Below are positions 1 to 5,111 of a stretch of DNA of 5,732 nucleotides, piece after piece. The notes beneath the pieces are model-generated. The model saw only the letters and a list, made by a program, of their open reading frames with translations. It ran no database searches and was not told where the DNA came from. The stretch is taken from assembly GCA_002070755.1 (NCBI GenBank), contig MWDY01000283.1, forward strand, positions 1 to 5,732. The letters are read 5' to 3'. This DNA comes from Spirochaetes bacterium ADurb.Bin110. Lineage in GTDB: Bacteria; Spirochaetota; Spirochaetia; Treponematales; Rectinemataceae. Position numbers and translations under genes: made by a program. Numbering within the stretch: the first letter of the stretch is position 1; each line of letters opens with the position of its first letter.

Positions 1-241
1 TCCTCTTTGGCCAAGGAAAGTGATCTTCTTCAAGCCGCTTTGTCCACAGGCAGAAGCCAGTCTTATCCCAATAGATGATCTTCATCACTCTTCTTGTCTT
101 TCCCAAAAAGACAAAGTAGTTCCCTGAGAGTAGCTCCTTCGGTTTCTTTGCTTCAGCAATCTGCGCAAGCCCATTAATCTGCTTTCGCATATCGGTGAAG
201 CCCATCACTAAATAAATCTTTCGATTCTTCTTAAGGTACAT
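1..241 (-). CDS. tnpB: IS66-family accessory protein TnpB (Orf2), 3' end cut by window edge
   Basis: This is the N-terminal 80 residues of an IS66 TnpB (Orf2) protein, which is required with the DDE transposase TnpC for IS66 transposition; its biochemical role is poorly defined. The translation shows the family pattern: a start MYLKKNRKIYLVMGFTDMRK with the conserved TDMRK, then SGNYFVFLG, an IIYWDKTGFCLW segment, and a KRLEEDHFPWP block matching the usual KRLExGxFxWP. Family members are about 110-120 residues, so roughly 30-40 are missing off the left edge. The ATG at 241-239 is preceded by purine-rich GAAAGGA and AGGAAG, and an in-frame TGA lies at 259-257, so the start is well bounded. No tnpA precedes it: only about 75 bp separate the start from the probable IS end. 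It lies on the same strand as the metabolic operon and could be read through from it. Confidence 0.9.
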   Translation of the reverse strand, partial: MYLKKNRKIYLVMGFTDMRKQINGLAQIAEAKKPKELLSGNYFVFLGKTRRVMKIIYWDKTGFCLWTKRLEEDHFPWPKR

Positions 242-289
242 CTTCCTATATTCCTTTCAGAATACAGGATACTCACCTTTTTTCTACTT

Positions 290-316
290 GAGGAACGGTG
301 CGGAATTGACGGTTAC
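290..316 (-). repeat. Probable IS66 terminal inverted repeat
   Basis: Read on the minus strand from 316, the sequence begins GTAACCGTCAATTCCGCACC, which fits the typical IS66 end (GTAA followed by a CG step). Its partner repeat is outside the window, so the inner limit at about 290 is approximate. The assignment rests on similarity of the first bases and on the right distance to tnpB. Confidence 0.5.
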
Positions 317-534
317 GCTATAAGAATAATTGCCCCTCCAAAATACTCACATTATGCGTGTCCAAATATTGGGAGACACCCAAACTTCACTTTAACTTTT
401 CAGAAATGCGGTCTTGACAAATGGGCTTAGCTTATTCCACTTATCGAACTCTATCGGTTATCCGCACAATCTCCTCCAGGTTGCGGTTTTCTTGACAATG
501 TCAGCGATTTAATTTGATAAATATTCAGCAATCT
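317..534. other. Spacer between operon end and IS66, possible decayed coding sequence
   Basis: No intact gene is present. Minus-strand translation gives short plausible pieces in different frames: NLEEIVRITDRVR in one, and IEFDKWNKLSPFVKTAFLKS in another, each soon stopped. This could be the remains of a frameshifted gene, but neither piece is recognised and chance cannot be excluded. A stem with a 3-nt bulge (GTGTC/GACAC plus CAA/TTG) occupies 358-379 and a small TGACATTGTCA palindrome lies near 493-503. Neither is followed by a T-tract, so I see no intrinsic terminator for the operon ending at 535. Confidence 0.35.
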
Positions 535-1443
535 TTACCCATTAAATGCAACAATGGGCAGACCTGCGTTGTGAAAGACTCTTTTCTTTGCTTCCATGTA
601 TTCTTTGTCAGGAGGTTGTACGTGAGGTAGGAGGTACTCTCTGCCAAGGCGTTTATATTTTTGTATGCCAAGCTGGTGATAGGCGATGAGGCTAACGCCA
701 AGGATGTGAGGTAGGCTGGAGATAAAACGGATTTCCTGAGCGATATTTTCTTCTGTGTCGTTGATCCCTGGGATAAGGGGTAACTGTACTACAAGCGCGG
801 AGTGCTTCTCTGCTATATACTTAATATTATGGAGAATACGCTCGTTGTTCACTCCGGTAAGACGTTGATGTAGTATACTATCCATGTGCTTGATGTCCGC
901 AATAATGAGGTCAGTATGTTCGATCACAGGATCGAGGCTTTGGGTTGCGGCATAGCAGCTGGTCTGAATTGCGGTTGCAATTCCCTCTTTTTTGCAGGCC
1001 TGGAGTATATCCACGAGAAATTCCATCTGCGCGAGCACTTCTCCTCCTGAAAAGGTGACGCCTCCGCCAGATTTGTCGTAAAAGGGTTTATCGCGCTCTA
1101 TCTTAGATAGGAGCTCTTCTGTTGAAATATCTTTTCCCCATACTTCGAGGGCTTCTGTTCGACATGTCTCGACACATGCGCCACAGGCATTGCATCGTTC
1201 CCGATCAAGTACGAGGCCGTCGGATTCAAGAGAGAGTGCATGAGGAGTGCATACATCGATGCATCGCCCGCATTTAGTACAGTTTTCTGCAATGATCGAG
1301 AGTTCTTTGTGTGCGAGCTGCGATTCAGGATTGCTGCACCATTGACAGTACAAAGGACAGCCTTTAAAAAAGACGGTGGTTCGTATGCCTGGGCCATCGT
1401 GAAGGGTAAAGCGTTCGATATTGTAGATTCTGCCATAGCTCAT
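535..1443 (-). CDS. Glycyl radical enzyme activating enzyme (radical SAM, with two-cluster ferredoxin insert)
   Basis: This protein uses S-adenosylmethionine and a [4Fe-4S] cluster to remove a hydrogen from the conserved glycine of its partner GRE, almost surely the product of 2448-4901. In 302-residue numbering the radical-SAM CxxxCxxC motif is C29, C33, C36 (GCPLYCQWCSNPES), preceded by the family block YNIERFTLHDGPGIRTTVFFKG. A ferredoxin-like insert follows with two CxxCxxCxxxC sets, C55/58/61/65 and C84/87/90/94. That insert marks activases of non-PFL GREs (CutD, HpdA and BssD types); PflA lacks it. The SAM-contacting GGE lies at 133-135 (TFSGGE). A longer frame reaches an ATG at 1476, overlapping the kinase gene, but nothing resembling a ribosome site precedes it. 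The ATG at 1443 has AAAGAGAG (1457-1450) six bases upstream and directly starts the conserved MSYGRIYNIERF, so it is preferred. It is last gene of the operon, 23 bp after the kinase. The protein should be cytosolic and oxygen-sensitive. Confidence 0.94.
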   Translation of the reverse strand: MSYGRIYNIERFTLHDGPGIRTTVFFKGCPLYCQWCSNPESQLAHKELSIIAENCTKCGRCIDVCTPHALSLESDGLVLDRERCNACGACVETCRTEALEVWGKDISTEELLSKIERDKPFYDKSGGGVTFSGGEVLAQMEFLVDILQACKKEGIATAIQTSCYAATQSLDPVIEHTDLIIADIKHMDSILHQRLTGVNNERILHNIKYIAEKHSALVVQLPLIPGINDTEENIAQEIRFISSLPHILGVSLIAYHQLGIQKYKRLGREYLLPHVQPPDKEYMEAKKRVFHNAGLPIVAFNG

Positions 1444-1466
1444 AGATATCTCTCTTTGCGCATGCG

Positions 1467-2444
1467 TTATTCGCATATGCAGGAAAGTGCAGCAACGCCA
1501 ATCACATTTGAGGCTTCCCAGTGATTCGAGACTTGGATTGGTGTATCTCGTAAGGGGGGATAGCTATATTTTCGTGTGGCTTTTTCTAAATGCTGAAAGA
1601 AAAATGAGCCCGATTTTGCAATGCCACCGCCGACAATGATGATATCGGGGTCGAGAATATTCACTGCCCAACTCAATGCATAACCTACATCGTCGGCTGC
1701 CTTTTCCAAGGTATTGCGACACAATGCATCGCCTTCAAGAGCAGCATTGGTGACATCCATGGCCTCGATAAGGTCGAGCGGTTTTTTAGATGTGAGTATG
1801 CTTGGCGCTCCTTGGCGCATTGCTTTCTTCACCGTTTCTACTATTGCCGGACCTCTGCTATATGCCTGAAGACAACCATCATTTCCACATGTACATTGCA
1901 CTCCATTTCGATCTATTGCGCAATGACCAATTTCTCCTGCAGCAAAATGAAAGCCTCTGACAATTTTCCCATCGATCACGATGCCTGCACCGATACCCGT
2001 GCTTATGGTAATATAGAATAGGTTTCTGATAGATTTGTCATTGAGAAGCAAGAATTCTCCATATGCAGCTGCTTTTGTATCCTGTTCATAGCGAAGGGAG
2101 ATGCCTTGAAAGGCTTGCGTAAACGTCCTGCCGAATTCGTAGTTCACCCATCCAATATTAGGAGCAAGCTCTACAAATCCTGTATCAGGATCCACTGTTC
2201 CAGGAACACAACAGCCGATCGATTGAATGTTCTCGCTTGAGAGGCTACTTTGAGCAATGAGGTTTTTTACTTGTGCAATAATGTGCTCGGTTACTATATC
2301 TGGCCCTTGCTTTGCTTCAGTGGGAAAAGTAACGCGCGCAATTATTTTTTTGTCTTCATCGACAATCCCTGCGCATATTTTTGTGCCACCAATATCGATT
2401 CCTATGCTGCAGTTATGTAATTGTGGGCTCATTTTTTTCACCAT
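1467..2444 (-). CDS. ROK-family sugar kinase
   Basis: This is an ATP-dependent kinase of the ROK family, expected to phosphorylate a sugar or sugar derivative, often at O6, in the cytosol. Visible motifs, in 325-residue numbering, are the phosphate-binding GIDIGGTK at 15-22, CCVPGTVDPDTG at 78-89, the catalytic Asp122 in EQDTKAAAYGE, the ROK signature STGIGAGIVIDGKI at 148-161, GEIGH at 170-174, and a zinc site of His174 with C184, C186 and C191 (CTCGNDGCLQ). The C-terminal adenosine segment is DPDIIIVGGGIAKSG. There is no N-terminal helix-turn-helix, so it is a kinase, not a ROK repressor. One oddity is Gln193 where many members have Glu (GCLE), which may affect sugar choice. The gene starts 3 bp after the GRE stop codon. 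An alternative ATG at 2432 (MSPQ) has GGTG seven bases upstream, so the true protein may be 321 residues. Substrate cannot be read from sequence; allose kinase AlsK, glucokinase and NanK are all in this family. Confidence 0.93.
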   Translation of the reverse strand: MVKKMSPQLHNCSIGIDIGGTKICAGIVDEDKKIIARVTFPTEAKQGPDIVTEHIIAQVKNLIAQSSLSSENIQSIGCCVPGTVDPDTGFVELAPNIGWVNYEFGRTFTQAFQGISLRYEQDTKAAAYGEFLLLNDKSIRNLFYITISTGIGAGIVIDGKIVRGFHFAAGEIGHCAIDRNGVQCTCGNDGCLQAYSRGPAIVETVKKAMRQGAPSILTSKKPLDLIEAMDVTNAALEGDALCRNTLEKAADDVGYALSWAVNILDPDIIIVGGGIAKSGSFFFQHLEKATRKYSYPPLRDTPIQVSNHWEASNVIGVAALSCICE

Positions 2445-2447
2445 GTT

Positions 2448-4901
2448 TCAAAGGTCATGCTCCATGCGTGAGATGATATCCAGTTGAAGGACAGGATCAA
2501 GCGAAACAAACTGAGCACTGTAGCCTGCAACTCTCACAATCAAGTCTTTATATCGTTCGGGATGCGCCATAGCATCTCGCAATACTTTAGTCGAAACGCA
2601 ATTGAACTGTACATGCCAACCATCGAGCTGAAACAGGGTCCTTATAAGGGCTGCTAATTTTTTTCGGCCTTCCTCGGTATCAAGCACAACATTGGTAATG
2701 CGAAGATTGAGGAGCTGTCCTCCTGTCATTTCAATAGTGGGCAACTTTGTGACAGAACGAATAATTGCGGTGGGGCCTTCTTTTCCTGTGCCCTGGGAGG
2801 GCGATATTCCATCTGCCAAAGGTTCGGCATCCTTCCTTCCATCAGGGGTTGCGCCAACGTCAAATCCTGAGGCGACGTTGGCTGAAATGGTCACTGTTGA
2901 AGGGTAATAATTACCTCCGATAGGCCCTCTTCCATATCTCATATTTTTGAAATCAGAGATTATATCTGTATATGCGGATAAGGCTTCTACGGTGAGGCTA
3001 TCTGCATAGTCTTCGTCTTCGCCATATTTAGGAACCTTGTTTTTTAGCAGGGCCTGAATATCCTCGCCATGAAGCTTTTTAAAATCATTTTTCAGTGCAT
3101 CCATAAGCTCTTGGGAGGATACTGTATTCGATTCGAACACTAGCTTTTTAATTGCAGCAAGGGAATTCCCTACATTCGGCAGACCGACAAGGGCACCGCT
3201 TGTCATGTCGTAGACAGCCCCCCCCTCGTTGAGCATTTTTCCACGTTCCAGGCAATCTTGCACGAGCGAAGAGCAAAAGGCATTCGGCACCATGGCTTCG
3301 AGAAAGGCATCATTGATATTGTCAGCAGTGACATGAATCTGGGTGTAAAATTTTACCTGTTCTCGCCATTCCTGCATAAGTGCTTCAAATGAGGTAATTT
3401 CTGGCAACCTGCCAATGCCCTTTTTCAAAGTAAATCCAGTTTTTGGATCTGTACCATCATTGAGAAGCAATTCGAGAATTTTAGAAAGATTTAGCTTGCT
3501 CTTTCCATTTGCTCGATAGCCCCACTTGCCAGGCACAAGCACTTCAAGGCAACCCATGGTGGAATAATTATTTGCATCTTCAGCACTAACGCCTCGCTTT
3601 TTGAGCGAAGGAATGATTACTTGGTCGTTGACGAATGCAGGCATTCCTGTCCCAAGCTTGACAACTTCTATCGCTTTTGCAAGGAACCAATCCGGAGTGA
3701 TTTGATTAAGGCGAATATAGAAATTAGGCTCAGAAAGCTTTACGTCTTCTACTGCACGAAGGCAAAGGCAGCTCATTTCATTGACTGCATCGTTTCCCTC
3801 TAGTGTGATACCGCCCACAACAAGATTTTGGTACATCGGATAGCCGCTCTGTGTCCGAGAATGCTTTTCGGGCCTGATCTTGATAATAGAAAAAAGTTTG
3901 AGATAGAAATGCTCAATAAGTTCGAGAGCTTCCCCGTTCGTTAAAATACCTTGTTGAATATCTTTGATAAGGAAAGCATTGAGATACTGGTCGAAACGTC
4001 CAAGCGAGGTCGAATGCCCATTTGACTCTATTTGCTGGATCAGGTGAATAAGCCAGACCATCAAAATTGCCTCATAGAAGTTTTGAGGCGGTCCTTTCTG
4101 CAAGGTATCAAGCGCACAGATCATTCTCTGGAGCTCCTTGTCTCGCCGAAGATCTTGAGTATGCTCGCGTTGCGCTTCTGCAGCTCTTGATAATCGGCTG
4201 AGATAGCTCAGTATTCCATCATAAATGATTACTGTCGCCTCATAGAATGCCTTCTTCCGAAGATCGTCGGGTTCATACAATTTGAGGGCACTAAGCTTCT
4301 CCGCTGCTTCTTGTCGTATCCCAGTAAAGCCCTTGCTAAGTGCGGTTGGATAATCGACTACAATATGGCCTTCGCCCGAGGTGGCTTGGCCCGTCCAGCT
4401 CATGACTCCCATCTGCGCGGCTTTTTTCACAATGTCGGTCTGCGCAGCAGAAATGTGCTCATAGACACTCATACCTTTCCAGCGAGGAAGATAGGCGCGG
4501 AGGTCTTGCTTGCTTTCGTCGGATATTTGAAATCGATCGTATTTTCTTCTATCAAAGCGATCAATTTCCTCGTAGAGCCAATCCCACGAATACTCAGGGA
4601 ACATAGGAGCAAATCGAGGTCTGCTGGATTGATATCCTGGCAATAGGTCCTCGTCTCTCAAGTATATTGTCATCTCATTAAGATAACGCACAAGCGCTTT
4701 TGCTCTTTTGATAACAGGCGCATACGAGGCACAATCCTCGTAAACCTCTGTATATATTTTAAGCCTTTCGGTACAAATGCCAGGCACATGATCAAGCAAG
4801 GAGTCCTTGATTTTTTTGATTCTCTCAGCCTTTGGTTTGCTCAGCAAAACATTGAGCATTTCGCTGACTTTTCCGGAATACGATATCTGATTATCTATCA
4901 T
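2448..4901 (-). CDS. Glycyl radical enzyme, non-PFL eliminase/lyase type (possible sugar-phosphate C-O lyase)
   Basis: This 817-residue protein is a full-length GRE with a 10-stranded barrel domain and a C-terminal glycyl radical domain. The radical Gly793 is in RVAGYSAQF, 25 residues from the C-terminus. The thiyl Cys451 is in STMGCLEVLVPGK, followed by Glu453. This Cys-x-Glu arrangement marks dehydratases, C-O/C-N/C-S lyases and relatives; true pyruvate formate-lyase has Cys-Cys, so automatic PFL labels would mislead. The segment after Cys, [LV]xxPGK, resembles my memory of E. coli YbiW (GCVELALPGK), now known to open 1,5-anhydroglucitol 6-phosphate, more than GCVEP of choline or diol lyases. 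Other markers are the N-terminal PFL domain (RDEDLLPGYQSSRPRFAP, 82-99), GQATSGEGHIVVDYP (171-185) and ATPDGR (684-689). The start is secure: AGGAG (4911-4907) lies five bases before the ATG. It is first in an operon with a ROK kinase and its own activase, which favours a sugar-derived phosphorylated substrate. No damage was seen; an eight-G run codes for part of E559-A562. Confidence 0.95.
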   Translation of the reverse strand: MIDNQISYSGKVSEMLNVLLSKPKAERIKKIKDSLLDHVPGICTERLKIYTEVYEDCASYAPVIKRAKALVRYLNEMTIYLRDEDLLPGYQSSRPRFAPMFPEYSWDWLYEEIDRFDRRKYDRFQISDESKQDLRAYLPRWKGMSVYEHISAAQTDIVKKAAQMGVMSWTGQATSGEGHIVVDYPTALSKGFTGIRQEAAEKLSALKLYEPDDLRKKAFYEATVIIYDGILSYLSRLSRAAEAQREHTQDLRRDKELQRMICALDTLQKGPPQNFYEAILMVWLIHLIQQIESNGHSTSLGRFDQYLNAFLIKDIQQGILTNGEALELIEHFYLKLFSIIKIRPEKHSRTQSGYPMYQNLVVGGITLEGNDAVNEMSCLCLRAVEDVKLSEPNFYIRLNQITPDWFLAKAIEVVKLGTGMPAFVNDQVIIPSLKKRGVSAEDANNYSTMGCLEVLVPGKWGYRANGKSKLNLSKILELLLNDGTDPKTGFTLKKGIGRLPEITSFEALMQEWREQVKFYTQIHVTADNINDAFLEAMVPNAFCSSLVQDCLERGKMLNEGGAVYDMTSGALVGLPNVGNSLAAIKKLVFESNTVSSQELMDALKNDFKKLHGEDIQALLKNKVPKYGEDEDYADSLTVEALSAYTDIISDFKNMRYGRGPIGGNYYPSTVTISANVASGFDVGATPDGRKDAEPLADGISPSQGTGKEGPTAIIRSVTKLPTIEMTGGQLLNLRITNVVLDTEEGRKKLAALIRTLFQLDGWHVQFNCVSTKVLRDAMAHPERYKDLIVRVAGYSAQFVSLDPVLQLDIISRMEHDL

Positions 4902-4906
4902 AAAAT

Positions 4907-4911
4907 CTCCT
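4907..4911 (-). promoter_or_regulatory. Ribosome binding site of the GRE gene
   Basis: The minus strand reads CCAGGAGATTTTATG. The AGGAG core sits five bases before the ATG at 4901 and is the strongest Shine-Dalgarno sequence in the window, consistent with high expression of the GRE relative to the kinase and activase, whose sites are weak. Confidence 0.85.
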
Positions 4912-4918
4912 GGATAAT

Positions 4919-4936
4919 TCTACTACGACAAGTAGA
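4919..4936 (-). other. Small hairpin in the GRE mRNA leader
   Basis: A perfect 6-bp inverted repeat, TCTACT and AGTAGA with a 6-nt loop, lies in the predicted 5' leader just upstream of the ribosome binding site. It is not followed by a T-tract, so it is not a terminator. It may stabilise the transcript or be incidental. Confidence 0.35.
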
Positions 4937-4957
4937 GTCCGTATGACATTGGTAATC

Positions 4958-4971
4958 ATAGAAACGTTTCC
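4958..4971. promoter_or_regulatory. LacI/CcpA-type operator, GRE-proximal
   Basis: ATAGAAACGTTTCC contains the perfect 10-bp palindrome GAAACGTTTC (4961-4970) with a central CG, the hallmark of LacI/GalR-family operators. It lies about 17-27 bases downstream of the predicted minus-strand start site, a roadblock position. With its flanks it also fits a catabolite-responsive element (WTGNAANCGNWNNCW) with one mismatch, so a CcpA-like regulator is an alternative. The same 14 bases recur at 5076-5089. Confidence 0.8.
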
Positions 4972-4993
4972 ATAGGCATTTTAATTGTTTATA

Positions 4994-5022
4994 ATTCTAA
5001 GCTCATTTTATTAGCCTGTCAA
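4994..5022 (-). promoter_or_regulatory. Promoter of the GRE-kinase-activase operon
   Basis: The minus strand has TTGACA (5022-5017), a 17-bp spacer and TAGAAT (4999-4994), 6/6 and 5/6 matches to sigma-70 consensus. The predicted start near 4987 gives a leader of about 85 nt containing the operator at 4958-4971 and a small hairpin. Such a strong promoter suggests expression is limited mainly by repression. Confidence 0.8.
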
Positions 5023-5047
5023 GCAGTGTGGTTATCATAATTGCCTA

Positions 5048-5076
5048 TTGACAGCCTATTATATCCATGATATCTA
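5048..5076 (+). promoter_or_regulatory. Promoter of the epimerase gene
   Basis: TTGACA (5048-5053) is a perfect -35 box; at the ideal 17-bp spacing the -10 is TATCTA (5071-5076), only 3/6. The predicted start near 5083 falls inside the second operator. The -35 boxes of the two divergent promoters face apart 25 bp from each other, in a 7-bp inverted repeat (CTGTCAA/TTGACAG). Confidence 0.6.
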
Positions 5077-5089
5077 TAGAAACGTTTCC
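5076..5089. promoter_or_regulatory. LacI/CcpA-type operator, epimerase-proximal
   Basis: This is a second exact copy of ATAGAAACGTTTCC, with the core palindrome at 5079-5088. It overlaps the predicted transcription start of the epimerase and abuts its -10 box, a position that would block polymerase binding. It lies 118 bp from the first copy, near 11 helical turns, so two bound repressor dimers could sit on roughly the same face and might loop the DNA. Confidence 0.8.
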
Positions 5090-5111
5090 CTAACAAGTAG
5101 GTACTATTCAT

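Larger units (their letters stand above)
1..316 (-). mobile_element. IS66-family insertion sequence, one terminus plus start of tnpB (partial)
   Basis: This is the leading end of an IS66-family element whose remainder lies beyond the left edge. Support comes from the recognisable tnpB (241-1) and, upstream of it, a minus-strand sequence starting GTAACCGTCAATTCCGCACC at 316, which resembles the GTAAnCGnC start common to IS66 inverted repeats. If 316 is the terminus, the leader before tnpB is about 75 bp and there is no tnpA, an arrangement seen in reduced IS66 subgroups. IS66 elements usually make 8-bp target duplications; the candidate copy here is GCTATAAG at 317-324. The other end is not visible, so the boundary and the duplication are inferred. 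Confidence 0.7.

Noticed and set aside
358..379. Stem with GTGTC/GACAC arms as operon terminator
   Set aside because: The stem is bulged and no T-tract follows on either strand.
414..520. TTGACA boxes at 414 and 492 as plus-strand promoters
   Set aside because: No good -10 box at 16-18 bp and no plus-strand gene downstream.
1240..1524. Plus-strand open frame of 94 codons
   Set aside because: It lies antisense to the motif-rich activase and kinase genes and shows no recognisable domain; a shadow frame.
4311..4646. Plus-strand open frame of 111 codons
   Set aside because: Antisense to the N-terminal GRE region, which has clear family motifs; no sign of its own coding.
2448..4901. Annotation as pyruvate formate-lyase
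   Set aside because: PFL has two adjacent active-site cysteines; this protein has one Cys followed by x-Glu, and its activase carries the ferredoxin insert absent from PflA.
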